The notes under the pieces: generated by a model
Told to the model about the DNA's origin: nothing
Database searches by the model: none
The model's input: only the letters and a program-made list of their open reading frames with translations
Part shown: positions 9,958 through 20,500 of the stretch, in pieces
Layout: every line of letters starts with the position of its first letter
How positions within the stretch are numbered: position 1 is the first letter of the stretch
Assembly (NCBI RefSeq): GCF_004571175.1
Contig: NZ_CP038273.1
Span: 1,488,001 to 1,552,000, forward strand
Length of the DNA stretch: 64,000 nt
Direction of reading: 5' to 3'
Origin: Legionella israelensis
GTDB taxonomy: Bacteria > Pseudomonadota > Gammaproteobacteria > Legionellales > Legionellaceae
Position numbers and translations under genes: made by a program

Positions 9958-10986
9958 TCATTTTTCCTTTTTGCTGAAGCCTATGGCCTCTAAACGTTTC
10001 TCAGTTGATGGATGGGTGGAGAACATTGAACTTAAGGATTTAACCGGATCGATAGTAGAAGGATCATACAGATAAGAGGCCTGGCGTACTTGTTCATGAG
10101 CGGTATTGCCGTATTGTTTTGTGTATTCATCGGCATGGACCTGATGGTCCTGACTGATTTTAAGCAAGGCTCGGGCCATGGGTTCATTATCACGCATGAG
10201 TTCCACACAGCCGGCATCTGCCATATATTCCCGCGTGCGGCTGAGAAAAAGAGCAAGTATCACCGTAATAATGGGTAAAACATAACGTAATACAATAATG
10301 ATCAACAACAGACGGTTATCCTGGCGTCTTCCATTGCGTTTGAATAAAGCGGCATAAAACAACACGTCAATCACAATGAGAAGAATATTGCTTAACACCG
10401 CCACCATCAATGTTAATTTGATATCATGATGACGAATATGACTTAATTCATGGGCCATAACGGCCTGCATTTCCGAGCGATCCAATTTTTCCATCAAGCC
10501 TCGGGTAATAGCGACCATGGCTGATTTTTCACTATAACCGCTGGCAAATGCATTCATGTAATCTGCATCGATGATATACACCTTTGGCATGTAACTGAGG
10601 CCGGCTGCAACTTTCATTTCTTCAACAACATTATATAATTTTTTTTCCTGTAAATTTCGTGCGCTGTCGGGTGTAATCTCATAAGAATCTGTGCCAAGTA
10701 GCATGATTCGATCATATAAGGCATAAGTGATCATCAAAGAAACGGCGGCAATGGCAAGCATGATCAGCGTGGCATAGGGTGTTGCTTGAAAGCTGAGCAA
10801 AGCATAGATTAATTGCCCAAGTGTGGCTGTGGGGTAAAAAGACTGTAACACAAAGACATCCACCACAAGACCTATAGCCACATAAATACCTAAAAAGGTC
10901 AGAATCACCCAACGGGTTTTTCGCTCGTTTTTGCGCAACTGTTCACGCCAGTTGCCGGTGGTTGTCTTGTATTCAGAAAGAGCCAT
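9958..10986 (-). CDS. htpX: M48 family membrane zinc metalloprotease (HtpX-like)
   Basis: Inner-membrane zinc protease for membrane protein quality control. Two N-terminal membrane segments (about 27-48 and 68-90) precede the HExxH zinc motif H179-E-L-S-H183 in MAHELSHIRHHD; two more hydrophobic segments follow (about 193-215 and 228-246), and a glutamate ligand probably lies in SRTREYMADAGCVE. 342 residues is longer than E. coli HtpX and matches the M48 proteases encoded beside lemA. It lies 20 bp downstream of lemA on the same strand, so the two are almost certainly co-transcribed. Confidence 0.87.
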   Translation of the reverse strand: MALSEYKTTTGNWREQLRKNERKTRWVILTFLGIYVAIGLVVDVFVLQSFYPTATLGQLIYALLSFQATPYATLIMLAIAAVSLMITYALYDRIMLLGTDSYEITPDSARNLQEKKLYNVVEEMKVAAGLSYMPKVYIIDADYMNAFASGYSEKSAMVAITRGLMEKLDRSEMQAVMAHELSHIRHHDIKLTLMVAVLSNILLIVIDVLFYAALFKRNGRRQDNRLLLIIIVLRYVLPIITVILALFLSRTREYMADAGCVELMRDNEPMARALLKISQDHQVHADEYTKQYGNTAHEQVRQASYLYDPSTIDPVKSLSSMFSTHPSTEKRLEAIGFSKKEK

Positions 10987-11006
10987 GCTCGGCCTTAAAA
11001 TTTTAA

Positions 11007-11588
11007 TTAAAATTTAACGGTATAGTCTTCACGAGTCTGAATCTGTTCTTCAGGCAAAGCCCAGTATTCATACTCTTTATCCAAAGAAGAAGAAAACACG
11101 CTGACCACCATGGATTCAAAAAAAGATTTTTTCTTAGCATAGTAACGCTCAAGACTATCATTATAAGCTTGCTTGGCATAGGCAAGCTTATTTTCTGTAT
11201 TGACAATTTCTTCTTGAAGTTGCAAAGCATTTTGGCTGGCTTTTAAGTCAGGGTATTGTTCAAACACCACGTTCAGGTTCGAGGCAATTTGGGAAATACC
11301 GTTTTCAGCCGCAATACGTGTTTTTTCATCACCTTCTGCTTTGGCTTTTTGAGCCTGATTACGTAGCTCCACCACGTCTTTTAAGGTGGTTTTTTCGTAA
11401 TCCATGTATTTTTTAACCGTTTCAATCAGCGATTCAAAAACTTTGTATCGCCGGTCAAGCTGAATATCAATTTGCCTTTTATTATTGTTGATAGCTTCTA
11501 TGAGTCCAATCAACTTGTTATAAATGCCAACCACCCAAAATATGAGAATGGCCAGAATTACCAGAATAACAATGAAAAATGTAGTCAT
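11007..11588 (-). CDS. lemA: LemA family protein
   Basis: One N-terminal membrane helix (about 4-24) followed by a long helical-bundle domain with the typical LemA opening (YNKLIGLIEAINNNKRQIDIQLDRR) and the later FEQYPDLKASQN segment. 193 residues is normal. The biochemical function of LemA proteins is not settled; they are commonly encoded with M48 proteases, as here. It is the first gene of the pair and has a short AAGGATAAGA ribosome binding region. Confidence 0.9.
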   Translation of the reverse strand: MTTFFIVILVILAILIFWVVGIYNKLIGLIEAINNNKRQIDIQLDRRYKVFESLIETVKKYMDYEKTTLKDVVELRNQAQKAKAEGDEKTRIAAENGISQIASNLNVVFEQYPDLKASQNALQLQEEIVNTENKLAYAKQAYNDSLERYYAKKKSFFESMVVSVFSSSLDKEYEYWALPEEQIQTREDYTVKF

Positions 11589-12136
11589 CTTCTTATCCTT
11601 TTTTCTTTTTTATAACCATGTTATAGCGCGAAAACAGCACTAAATACAACTTTTTTGCTAATTTCATGCACAATCTCCTTATATAAATTGTAAAAAATGA
11701 GTTTATTTCAGATTGAAGCAAAAATTTTTCTGGAAGTTAAAAAAGCTAACTCTTCATAAAAGCCTGATAAAAAAACAGCTCTATATAGACCCGCTATCAG
11801 GTAGCGGAGATTCGATGTAAAAAATGGCTTTAAAAAATACAAGCTCGAATTACCGCGGCATCGACCGCGGTATTGAAGCTCAGTCTAGACCCCGCTATCA
11901 AGTAGCAGGGATGCGATGGAAAAAAATGACTTGGAAAAATATAAACTCGAATTACCGCGGCATCGACCGCGGTATCTATATGAAACTCAGTCTAGACCCC
12001 GCTATCAAGTAGCAGGGATGCGATGGAAAAAAATGACTTGGAAAAATACAAACTCGAATTACCGCGGCATCGACCGCGGTATATATGAAGATCTATTTAC
12101 ACCCCGCTATCAAGGGGGGGTAATTCTAAAAAACAA
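11589..12136. repeat. Intergenic array of about three 102-107-bp repeat units with CCGCGG hairpins
   Basis: Each unit carries TACCGCGG-CATCGA-CCGCGGTA, an 8-bp stem with a 6-base loop, at 11851-11872, 11953-11974 and 12060-12081 (spacing 102 and 107). Between them lies a second, weaker hairpin, CCCGCTATCAAGTAGCAGGG or variants (for example CCGCTATCAGGTAGCGG at 11791-11807), then a purine-rich GATGGAAAAAAATGACTTGG stretch. It lies between the 5' end of lemA and the 3' end of uvrA. Short open frames across the array are by-products of the repeat. No gene in this 548-base gap. Confidence 0.85.
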
Positions 12137-14965
12137 CTAAAGTTGAGATAGAAAAGGTTTTAAAAATTGTCCGGTAAATGAACCGCTTATTTCACACACC
12201 TCCTCAGGTGTTCCCTCGGCAATGATTTGCCCGCCTTTGCTACCTCCTTCAGGTCCCAGATCAATGATCCAGTCTGCCGTTTTAATGACATCCAGATTAT
12301 GTTCAATGACAATCACCGTGTTTCCCTGGTCTCTTAAACGGAATAAAACGGCCAGTAATTGCTTCACATCATGAAAATGCAAACCCGTGGTCGGTTCATC
12401 AAGAATGTATAAGGTGCGTCCCGTACCACGTTTGGATAGTTCCCGTGCCAGTTTAATTCGCTGAGCTTCACCACCGGATAAGGTTGTGGCGCTTTGCCCG
12501 AGCCGAATATAGGATAAACCAACATCGATGAGGGTCTGACATTTCCTTGCAATGATAGGAACGGCATCAAAAAATATTCTTGCTTCTTCAACGGTCATTT
12601 CCAGGACTTCATGAATGTTTTTTCCTTTATATTGAATCTCCAGCGTTTCCCGATTGTAGCGCTTTCCTTTACACACGTCGCAAGCCACATAAATATCTGG
12701 CAGAAAATGCATTTCAACTTTAATTAAACCGTCTCCCTGGCAAGCCTCACATCGACCACCACGAACATTAAAGCTGAAACGGCCTGGTTGATAGCCGCGC
12801 GCACGTGATTCAGGCGTTGCCGAAAACAATTCACGCACCGGAGTGAAGATGCCGGTGTATGTGGCAGGATTAGAACGAGGGGTGCGACCAATAGGACTTT
12901 GATCGATATCAATCACTTTATCACAGAGCTCAAGCCCTTTAATTTCTGACAATGTTCCTGCAGGCAACAGGTTGGCACGGTTCAGTCGATTGGCGGCAAT
13001 AGGATAAAGCGTATCGTTGATAAGGCTTGATTTACCAGAGCCTGATACACCAGTGATACACGTCAATAAACCTAAAGGAAGACGAACATGAATGCCTTTA
13101 AGATTATTGCATTGAACCCCTTCTAACTGAATCATTTGCCCAGGATTCATAGGTGTGCGTTCTTGAGGTATCTCAATAGATTGTCTGCCTGAAAGATATT
13201 GGCCGGTCAAAGAATCAGGATTAGCCATAATGTCTTCAGGCGCACCCTGCGCTACGATTTCTCCGCCATGCACTCCTGCTCCTGGACCGATATCCAGTAC
13301 ATAATCCGCCGAGCGAATGGCATCCTCATCATGTTCCACCACAATGACCGAATTTCCCAGATCACGTAAATGTTTTAAAGTATTAAGAAGCCGTTCATTG
13401 TCTCGCTGATGTAAACCAATAGAAGGTTCATCAAGGATATACATAACACCTACAAGTCCTGAGCCAATCTGGCTGGCCAGACGAATTCTTTGGGCTTCGC
13501 CGCCCGACAAGGTTTCAGCACTGCGGTTTAAGGATAAATAATCCAGACCGACGTTCACCAGAAAACCCAGACGCTCAATGATTTCCTTATTGATCTTTTC
13601 AGCAATCTCACCACGATAACCCGTCAATTTGAGTTGCCGAAAAAAAGAATAAGCGGCTTCAATGGAATAAGCGGTAATTTCAGGCAGATTTTTATTGTCA
13701 ATAAAAACATGACGCGCCTCTTCACGTAGTCTTGTTCCCAGACAAGCCTGGCAAGGCTGTGATGACATGTACTTGAGCAATTCCTCATGGACCATGGATG
13801 ATTCTGATTCTTTATACCGCCGTTGCATATTGGGAATCACCCCCTCAAAAACATGCCGTTTAATCAGATCATCACCACGTGGGCGCTGATAATGGAATTC
13901 AATGGTTTCACGTCCACTGCCATAAAGGATGATTTGTTGTATTTTTTCAGGCAAATCAAAAAAGGGCGTTTCGACATCAAAATGATAATGATCAGCTAAG
14001 GATTTTAACAGGGAATAATAATAAGCCGTTTTTTTATCCCAACCGCGTATAGCACCATCGGCCAAGCTTAAGCTTTTGTCATGAACCACCCGTTCCGGAT
14101 CAAAAAAACGCTTTACCCCGAGCCCATCACAGGATGGACAGGCTCCCATAGGATTATTAAAGGAAAAAAGCCTGGGCTCCAATTCACTGAGACTGTAACC
14201 ACATTCAGGGCAAGCAAATTTAGAAGAAAAGGTCATTTCGGAAAACTGATTATCCATCGGCGCAATAATGGCAAGACCATCAGCCAGATGAAGAGCATTT
14301 TCAAAAGATTCACTCAGACGCTGTGACATGTCGGCGCGAACTTTAAAACGGTCAACAATCACTTCAATGGTGTGTTTTTTATGTAATTCCAGTTTGGGAG
14401 GATCATCCAGCTCATAAACCTCATTATCAATACGTGCTCTTATATAACCCTGCGCCTGTAGTTGCTGTAATAACTGCACATACTCCCCTTTACGCCCACG
14501 AACAACTGGCGCTAATATCATGGCTTTACTTTCTTCAGGTAAGCTGAGCACTTGATCGACCATTTGACTTACCGTTTGAGCATGCAAACTGACTTGATGT
14601 TTTGGACATCTAGGCTCGCCAACTCGAGCAAACAGCAGGCGAAGATAATCATAAATTTCGGTAATGGTTCCAACGGTAGAACGTGGATTATGGGAGGTAG
14701 CTTTCTGTTCAATGGAAATGGCTGGTGATAATCCTTCGATAGAATCCACATCCGGCTTTTCCATCATGGACAAAAACTGGCGGGCATAGGCTGAAAGAGA
14801 CTCCACATAACGACGTTGCCCCTCGGCATAGAGCGTATCAAAAGCAAGGGAGGATTTGCCCGAGCCGGAGAGACCTGTCAGTACAGTTAATTGATTTCTG
14901 GGGATGGTCACGTCGATGTTTTTTAAATTGTGTGTGCGGGCACCACGAATACTGATATTCTGCAT
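12137..14965 (-). CDS. uvrA: Excinuclease ABC subunit A
   Basis: Damage-recognition ATPase of nucleotide excision repair. It has two ABC ATPase halves: Walker A in [19 protein letters not shown] and [17 protein letters not shown], each with an LSGGEAQRI signature and a DEP Walker B ([22 protein letters not shown]). Zinc-binding CPECG...CPSCDG and CEACQGDG...CDVCKGKR clusters are intact. 942 residues is the usual length. Single transcription unit. Confidence 0.97.
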   Translation of the reverse strand: MQNISIRGARTHNLKNIDVTIPRNQLTVLTGLSGSGKSSLAFDTLYAEGQRRYVESLSAYARQFLSMMEKPDVDSIEGLSPAISIEQKATSHNPRSTVGTITEIYDYLRLLFARVGEPRCPKHQVSLHAQTVSQMVDQVLSLPEESKAMILAPVVRGRKGEYVQLLQQLQAQGYIRARIDNEVYELDDPPKLELHKKHTIEVIVDRFKVRADMSQRLSESFENALHLADGLAIIAPMDNQFSEMTFSSKFACPECGYSLSELEPRLFSFNNPMGACPSCDGLGVKRFFDPERVVHDKSLSLADGAIRGWDKKTAYYYSLLKSLADHYHFDVETPFFDLPEKIQQIILYGSGRETIEFHYQRPRGDDLIKRHVFEGVIPNMQRRYKESESSMVHEELLKYMSSQPCQACLGTRLREEARHVFIDNKNLPEITAYSIEAAYSFFRQLKLTGYRGEIAEKINKEIIERLGFLVNVGLDYLSLNRSAETLSGGEAQRIRLASQIGSGLVGVMYILDEPSIGLHQRDNERLLNTLKHLRDLGNSVIVVEHDEDAIRSADYVLDIGPGAGVHGGEIVAQGAPEDIMANPDSLTGQYLSGRQSIEIPQERTPMNPGQMIQLEGVQCNNLKGIHVRLPLGLLTCITGVSGSGKSSLINDTLYPIAANRLNRANLLPAGTLSEIKGLELCDKVIDIDQSPIGRTPRSNPATYTGIFTPVRELFSATPESRARGYQPGRFSFNVRGGRCEACQGDGLIKVEMHFLPDIYVACDVCKGKRYNRETLEIQYKGKNIHEVLEMTVEEARIFFDAVPIIARKCQTLIDVGLSYIRLGQSATTLSGGEAQRIKLARELSKRGTGRTLYILDEPTTGLHFHDVKQLLAVLFRLRDQGNTVIVIEHNLDVIKTADWIIDLGPEGGSKGGQIIAEGTPEEVCEISGSFTGQFLKPFLSQL

Positions 14966-15128
14966 GAAACGGCTCTAAGATTTTTATAGCTCAAAATGAG
15001 TAGATTATATACCAATTTAGCGCAATATAGCGATCCTTCAAAACGTGCTTGTTTATATACCTCAATCAGGCAATATACAATTTTGCTATACTCTTGATAT
15101 CAACGCTCTGTTTAAAGGATTAGACAAT

Positions 15129-15587
15129 ATGAGAGCACCCAGTTTCATTTTGTCTTTTACATTGATGTTGATGCTGATTTCACCTTTAAGTATGGCAGAC
15201 GACAATACGGAGGTGAAAGCCTGGGTAGAAAATGTTCTTATTTCTACACTAGCTATCAGTTATCAAGAAAGTGATGAAGACATTCGCAAAGTACAACACT
15301 ACTATTCAATGAATGCCTGGGATGGATTGAGCAGTTTCCTCGGAGATAAGGTAGATGTCGTTCGTGAAAAACAACTGGAATTACATCCTTCTCCTCAAGC
15401 GCCACCCAATATATTGGAAACCGGTTATGTGTCCGGCATTCATTACTGGCGCATTGCTCAAGACATTATCATTCCCGAACTTGACGTAGAAATTAACTTC
15501 ATTGTGGCTGTTCTTGAAGCCAAACCCATGGATGGCTCACGCTTTGTGATTCAAAGTATCAGCATGAGCAAAAATAAATCTCAATAA
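15129..15587 (+). CDS. Periplasmic IcmL/DotI-like domain protein
   Basis: A signal peptide (MRAPSFILSFTLMLMLISPLSMA) is followed by a domain of about 128 residues. It resembles the periplasmic domain of the type IVB secretion protein IcmL/DotI: an early Trp-rich helix (VKAWVENVLISTLAISYQ), YYSMNAWDGLSSFL where DotI has a ParExxxYFTPxGW-type segment, and a strand YVSGIHYWRIAQD. It lacks the DotI membrane anchor, so it is probably soluble and periplasmic. The ATG at 15129 is chosen for its AAAGGA site; an upstream in-frame start at 15045 would put a non-signal sequence first. Function unknown; assignment by pattern only. Confidence 0.55.
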   Translation: MRAPSFILSFTLMLMLISPLSMADDNTEVKAWVENVLISTLAISYQESDEDIRKVQHYYSMNAWDGLSSFLGDKVDVVREKQLELHPSPQAPPNILETGYVSGIHYWRIAQDIIIPELDVEINFIVAVLEAKPMDGSRFVIQSISMSKNKSQ

Positions 15588-15639
15588 AATGACAGAGAAA
15601 GGCGCAATCAACTGAGGCGGATATTTATTTAGATCCAGA

Positions 15640-15705
15640 CGCAGCATAGTATTTTTTAGAAAATGTGTCCAAAGATGTAAAAAAGACGAAGCTGCGTAAC
15701 ATGAG
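15640..15705. mobile_element. Degenerate MITE fragment (copy 4)
   Basis: The right end GCTGCGTAACATGAG (15691-15705) and the internal TATTTTTTAGAA and GTCCAAAGATGT segments match the MITE at 36298-36435, but the outer left end CTCATGTT is missing and the middle palindrome is deleted. No target duplication is recognisable. It ends 21 bases before a TATAAT at 15726 upstream of the BON-domain gene. Confidence 0.65.
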
Positions 15706-15763
15706 TAAATTATTTCAGACCTGTGTATAATAGTATTATGGTCAAACAACCTGTGCTCGAGAG

Positions 15764-16318
15764 ATGAATATCAAATATAAAATTGCTCTTTTTATCCTGA
15801 CATGTCTGATAAGTTTTCAATTAAAGGCAGCTGATCTAAAAGCCTTTGAACAGGATTTAAGCGATTCCATGATCACCGCTAAAATCACCACCAAATATGC
15901 CGAGAGCAAATTGTTAAATCCCTTGAAAATATCCGTTTCAACCGAACAGGGCGCAGTCACGCTGAAAGGATTTGTCAGCAGTAAGAAAGCTCTCATTGAA
16001 GCATTAAAAATTGCTAAAAACACCCATGGTGTTAAACGCATTGACAGTGACGGACTGGATATTAAACAAGTCAATATGGCTCTCACTGATGCTTATATTA
16101 CAGCAAAGGTGGAAGCCGCCATCTTAAAAGCAAAGATACTGGACGATGAATCCATTCCTTTAATCGGCATCAATGCCACAACCGATAATGGTACAGTCAC
16201 CTTAACTGGTGATGTAAAGAGGGAAGAGTCAATCTCCTTTATTATTAAACGCGCAAGTAACGTGCATGGTGTTAAAAAAATTATTTCTCATCTTAAAGTC
16301 AGTAAGGTTCAATCATGA
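15764..16318 (+). CDS. Periplasmic protein with two BON domains (OsmY-like)
   Basis: A signal peptide (MNIKYKIALFILTCLISFQLKA) is followed by two BON domains (about 32-98 and 106-182). Each has the DAYITAKVEAAIL / SDSMITAKITTKYA helix and the GTVTLTGDV / GAVTLKGFV strand ending in VHGVKKI or THGVKRI. BON proteins bind phospholipid membranes and are typically envelope-stress proteins. The stop overlaps the next start by 4 bp, so the pair is probably co-translated. Confidence 0.88.
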   Translation: MNIKYKIALFILTCLISFQLKAADLKAFEQDLSDSMITAKITTKYAESKLLNPLKISVSTEQGAVTLKGFVSSKKALIEALKIAKNTHGVKRIDSDGLDIKQVNMALTDAYITAKVEAAILKAKILDDESIPLIGINATTDNGTVTLTGDVKREESISFIIKRASNVHGVKKIISHLKVSKVQS

Positions 16319-16785
16319 AAACCTTAAGATGGTTCAAGTTCTTCCTCTGGTATTTCGGTCTTTTTAAAGTCGCGTTAATAGGCTATTTAAGACCACGTCT
16401 GATAAAAATTGATGACAAAGAAATGGTGGTTTGCCTTCCTTTAAACAGAAGAAGCCGAAATCATTTGGGTTCCATGTATTTTGGCGCTTTGGCCGTAGGA
16501 GCTGATTTGGCAGGTGGAATGCATGGTTTTTATCACGCTGAACAACAACAGTGCAGGATTTCTTTAGTCTTTAAATCATTTAGCGCCCAGTTTTTAAAAC
16601 GGCCGGAAGCCGATGTTTATTTCGTCAGCGAAGATGGTGAAAAAGTCAGAGCAATGATTGAAGAGTCCCGAAAACAAAGCACTCGGGTCAACAAACCGAT
16701 AAAAGTACGAGCGTTCACAGACTACCCCTCCCGCTCTGAACCTGTCGCTGAATTCAGTCTTGAACTGTCCATTAAAGTAAGCTGA
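16315..16785 (+). CDS. DUF4442-type hot-dog fold protein (thioesterase-like)
   Basis: The pattern LPLNRRSRNHLGSMYFGALAVGADLAGG is typical of the DUF4442 branch of the hot-dog thioesterase fold, with an N-terminal hydrophobic helix, a central helix and the C-terminal strand AEFSLELSIKV. 156 residues. It probably acts on an acyl-CoA or acyl-ACP thioester, but the substrate is unknown. It overlaps the upstream BON gene by 4 bp (ATGA). Confidence 0.72.
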   Translation: MKTLRWFKFFLWYFGLFKVALIGYLRPRLIKIDDKEMVVCLPLNRRSRNHLGSMYFGALAVGADLAGGMHGFYHAEQQQCRISLVFKSFSAQFLKRPEADVYFVSEDGEKVRAMIEESRKQSTRVNKPIKVRAFTDYPSRSEPVAEFSLELSIKVS

Positions 16786-16845
16786 GTTAACCCGATTATT
16801 CTTCTATAAAGCTTGTCTTAGGAATGTGGGATAGCAACCAAACTT

Positions 16846-17496
16846 TCACCTTAATTGTTTTATGCCCTCTTGGGATCCAACCAATACTTTGTCAGCCACT
16901 CGTTTGGCAAATAAGCCATTTTCGACGACTCCAGGAATGGTATTGATTTGATCCTCCAGTGCCATTGGCGTATTAATGGTTAAATTGAACACATCCAAAA
17001 TGATATTGCCATTGTCCGTTACAAACCCTTCTCGATATTCAGGGTCACCACCCAATTTGACCAATTGCCTGGCTACAAAACTGCGTGCCATGGGAATCAC
17101 TTCTACAGCAAGAGGAAATTCACCCAAATGATTGACCACTTTTGACTCATCCACAATACAGATAAATCGTTTAGCCACGCTGGCAATGATTTTTTCGCCG
17201 GTCTGGGCACCACCACCGCCTTTAATCATTTCACCATGTTTGGTGACCTCATCTGCACCATCAATATATAGAGGCAGATCATTGACCGCATTTAAATCCA
17301 TAAGAGGAATACCGGCTTCTTTTAATAAGCGTTCAGTGCTTTTAGAACTGGCTACACAAGCCTCAATTCGATGTTTGATGTTTTTTAATTCATCAATAAA
17401 ATAATTGACTGTGGAGCCGGTACCAATACCGATAATCATATCATCTTCCACGTAATCTAAAGCAGCTTTTGCGGCCCTTTTTTTTAATTCATTCAT
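16846..17496 (-). CDS. rpiA: Ribose-5-phosphate isomerase A
   Basis: Interconverts ribose-5-phosphate and ribulose-5-phosphate. Conserved segments: [14 protein letters not shown] (phosphate loop), YIDGADEV (catalytic Asp), and [12 protein letters not shown]. The start is set at MNELKKRA (17496), giving 216 residues, near the family length; an upstream Met at 17532 would add a Lys/Asp-rich tail overlapping the end of rlmB. It is the last gene of an rnr-rlmB-rpiA run on the - strand. Confidence 0.95.
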   Translation of the reverse strand: MNELKKRAAKAALDYVEDDMIIGIGTGSTVNYFIDELKNIKHRIEACVASSKSTERLLKEAGIPLMDLNAVNDLPLYIDGADEVTKHGEMIKGGGGAQTGEKIIASVAKRFICIVDESKVVNHLGEFPLAVEVIPMARSFVARQLVKLGGDPEYREGFVTDNGNIILDVFNLTINTPMALEDQINTIPGVVENGLFAKRVADKVLVGSQEGIKQLR

Positions 17497-17500
17497 TTCT

Positions 17501-18244
17501 TTATCCTTTTTGTCTTTGACGGATGATTTCATATAAACTGACGCCTGTGGCTACAGAAACATTCAGACTTTCCACGCTACCAAGCATTGGCAAAGAAAAA
17601 AGCCCATCGCAATGCTCGCGCGTCAAACGCCTAAGCCCCTTTCCTTCTGCTCCCATCACCACAGCCATGGGAGATAGACAATCCATATCATAAAGTGATT
17701 GTTGGGCTTCACCGGCTGCGCCATAGATCCAGATTCCCTGTTCTTTTAACATCTCCATCGCACGAACCAGATTGGTTACACGTACAACCGGCATGTTTTC
17801 TGCGGCCCCACAAGCCACCTTGCTGACAACGGCCGTTAATCCGACATTTTTATCTTTAGGTATGAGGACAAAATCAACTCCGGCAGCATCTGCTGTGCGT
17901 AAACAAGCACCTAGATTATGCGGATCAGTGATGCCATCGAGAATGAGAATCAACGCAGGCTCCCCTGCTTTTTTTAATAGCGACAACAGATCGTGCTCAC
18001 TAAACGCGGGCAGGGGTGTGACAGAAGCGATAATACCTTGATGTGGAAAAGAAGAAAATTGTTGTTGTATCTGTTTTGCATCAAGTCTTATGACAGGAAT
18101 ATGTTTCGATAAAGCCAAGTCAAGAATCTGGTGAATACGTTCATCTGAGCGTCCTTTATTAACAAACAATTGTTTGATGTTTCGGCGTTCATTTTTCAAC
18201 AGGGCACTCACGGCATGTAAACCGTATACGTATTGCTCAGTCAC
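17501..18244 (-). CDS. rlmB: 23S rRNA 2'-O-methyltransferase RlmB (G2251)
   Basis: SPOUT methyltransferase with an N-terminal L30e-like RNA-binding domain (about 5-80) and the knotted catalytic domain. The three SpoU motifs are present: [30 protein letters not shown] and [14 protein letters not shown]. 247 residues. Its start overlaps the end of rnr by 8 bp, the usual gene order in gammaproteobacteria. Confidence 0.95.
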   Translation of the reverse strand: MTEQYVYGLHAVSALLKNERRNIKQLFVNKGRSDERIHQILDLALSKHIPVIRLDAKQIQQQFSSFPHQGIIASVTPLPAFSEHDLLSLLKKAGEPALILILDGITDPHNLGACLRTADAAGVDFVLIPKDKNVGLTAVVSKVACGAAENMPVVRVTNLVRAMEMLKEQGIWIYGAAGEAQQSLYDMDCLSPMAVVMGAEGKGLRRLTREHCDGLFSLPMLGSVESLNVSVATGVSLYEIIRQRQKG

Positions 18245-20417
18245 TGGAAACTTCTTCCTCTATCGGTTCAAAGTCAATTTTTCTCTCATCCAAATCCACT
18301 CGAGCAACCAGAACCGTCATTGAATCCCCCAACCTATAAACATTTCCACTGCGCATACCCACCAAACGATGTTTTATGGCATCAAAAGAATAATAATCGC
18401 TCTTCAGGGAAGTCACATGAACTAATCCTTCCACATAAATGTCATCCAGCTCAACAAAGATACCAAAACCTGTGACAGAGGAAATATGACCTTTGAAGGT
18501 TTGCCCCAGTTTACTCTGCATGTATTCACACTTCAGCCAGGAAATAACTTCGCGGGTAGCTTCATCTGCACGGCGCTCAGTGAGCGAGCAATGTTTACCC
18601 AAACGACTCATATCCTGATGGGTGTATGGAAAAGCATCGACATGTTGATTATCCAGAATATGACCGATGGCACGGTGAATCAATAAATCAGGATAACGAC
18701 GAATAGGGGAGGTGAAATGGGTATAAGCCGAATAAGCCAAGCCAAAATGTCCCTCGTTGGATTCAACATATTGCGCTTGTGTCATTGATCGAAGCATCAC
18801 GGTTTCTATAAGATGTTTATCCGGACGCCCTTCTGCCATCATTAATGTGCGCTGAAAATCTTTTGGATGAGGCTTTTTTCCACCGCTTAAAGACAGTCCC
18901 AATTCGCCAAGAAATTGCCTGAGAGCGGTGATTTTACTTTCTTCCGGTGGCTCATGAACTCTGTATAATGTTGGAATTTTTGCTTTTGCCAGAAATCGAG
19001 CCGTCGCGACATTAGCGGCCAGCATGCATTCTTCTATCAGCTTGTGCGCTTCATTACGGATGACAGGAACGATGTATTTGATCTTTTTATTTTCATCAAA
19101 TTCAATTTTCGTTTCTGTCGTTTCAAAATCCATGGCGCCACGTAGTTTGCGGGTGTAAACCAACGTTTGATATAAAGCATACAAGGATTGAAGCATTGGC
19201 CATAAAGATTGATGTTTTTTATCGGTCTTCTCTTCTTCTAACCAGTGAGCCACCTGAGTATAGGTTAACCGGGCATGAGAATGGATCACTCCACGATAAA
19301 ATCGTGAACGGGCAATTTTCCCGTTGGCAGTAATGGCAAGCTCGGCAACCATGCAGAGCCTGTCCACCTTTGGATTCAAAGAGCAAATACCATTGGAAAG
19401 AGCTTCTGGCAGCATCGGAACGACTTTTTCTGGAAAATAAACCGAATTGCCTCGCCTGACAGCTTCTTTATCCAGCGCTGATCCTATATCGACATAATGA
19501 CTGACATCGGCTATAGCCACATAAAGCTGAAAGCCTCCCTTAGGCTTCTGATAACAATAGACGGCATCATCAAAATCCTTTGCATCCTCACCGTCGATAG
19601 TAACAAAAGGCAAATTCCTTAAATCCGTGCGTTCCTTAATCTGCTCTTCTGTGACCTGTTGTGAAATTTTTGCCACTTCTGTACTGACATCCTCAGGCCA
19701 TTCATGAGGAATGCCATGAGCATGGATGGCGACCTGAATTTCCATGCCCGGAGCCATATGATCACCAAGAATATGGATTACCTTTCCAATGGCTTGTGTG
19801 CGCTTGTTAGGAAAAGCAACAACCTCTGCCAGTACAATTTGTCCGTTTTTAGCTTCATTGATATATTCATAAGGAATAGAAATGTCCTGCGTCAAGCGTT
19901 TGCTGTCTGGCTGAACAAAAGCAATACCGTGTTCGGAAAAAAAACGTCCCACCACCGTTGCATTGGCATGTTCAATGACTTCATGCACCTTCCCTTCCGG
20001 ACGTCCACGCCGATCAAAACCTGTTTGATAAGCCAGAACTTTATCTCCATGCATGACAGCACGCATTTCTTTGGCCGAGAGGAACATGTCTGGCTTATCA
20101 TCATCCGGGACGAAAAAACCAAATCCGTCGGGATGCCCCTGAATGGTTCCTCTTTGCAGATTCGTTTTTTGCAATAAACAATAGCGTCCTCTGCGATCCT
20201 GCATGATCTGGCCGTCGCGCAGCATGGCTTTCAGGCGGAACCCCAATGCTTCCTGTTTGCTTTTCTTTTTAATGTTCAATTTATTGATGATCTGATTCCG
20301 TGACATGGGACGCCCGGCATCATCCATGATCTGAAGGATATATTCTCTGCTGGGAATCGGCTCATCGTATTTTTTCTGTTCTCTTTGATAGAACGGATCA
20401 TTATGTTTTTTATTCAA
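18237..20417 (-). CDS. rnr: Ribonuclease R
   Basis: Processive 3'-5' exoribonuclease for structured RNA. It has an N-terminal helix-turn-helix region (SREYILQIMDDAGRPMSRNQI), cold-shock domains (GHPDGFGFFVPDD), a catalytic RNB domain with the Asp cluster TIDGEDAKDFDDAVY, and a C-terminal S1 domain (FKGHISSVTGFGIFVELDD). 726 residues; the Lys-rich tail of the E. coli enzyme is absent. It leads the rnr-rlmB-rpiA run. Confidence 0.96.
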   Translation of the reverse strand: MNKKHNDPFYQREQKKYDEPIPSREYILQIMDDAGRPMSRNQIINKLNIKKKSKQEALGFRLKAMLRDGQIMQDRRGRYCLLQKTNLQRGTIQGHPDGFGFFVPDDDKPDMFLSAKEMRAVMHGDKVLAYQTGFDRRGRPEGKVHEVIEHANATVVGRFFSEHGIAFVQPDSKRLTQDISIPYEYINEAKNGQIVLAEVVAFPNKRTQAIGKVIHILGDHMAPGMEIQVAIHAHGIPHEWPEDVSTEVAKISQQVTEEQIKERTDLRNLPFVTIDGEDAKDFDDAVYCYQKPKGGFQLYVAIADVSHYVDIGSALDKEAVRRGNSVYFPEKVVPMLPEALSNGICSLNPKVDRLCMVAELAITANGKIARSRFYRGVIHSHARLTYTQVAHWLEEEKTDKKHQSLWPMLQSLYALYQTLVYTRKLRGAMDFETTETKIEFDENKKIKYIVPVIRNEAHKLIEECMLAANVATARFLAKAKIPTLYRVHEPPEESKITALRQFLGELGLSLSGGKKPHPKDFQRTLMMAEGRPDKHLIETVMLRSMTQAQYVESNEGHFGLAYSAYTHFTSPIRRYPDLLIHRAIGHILDNQHVDAFPYTHQDMSRLGKHCSLTERRADEATREVISWLKCEYMQSKLGQTFKGHISSVTGFGIFVELDDIYVEGLVHVTSLKSDYYSFDAIKHRLVGMRSGNVYRLGDSMTVLVARVDLDERKIDFEPIEEEVSSD

Positions 20418-20500
20418 TGTTTTCCTGCTTTAAAATTTAAAAGAATCAATTTCAGTGTACCATTCATTTTATATTCAGGCTAAAGCAAGCTTAAAAAAAT

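Noticed and set aside
11851..12081. Possible CRISPR array
   Set aside because: Only three copies, spacers not unique (neighbouring segments are themselves repeated) and no cas genes.
11824..12140. Two small + strand open frames across the intergenic array, with repeated protein sequence
   Set aside because: Their codons are just the tandem repeat read in frame, including the palindromes; no ribosome sites and no plausible protein.
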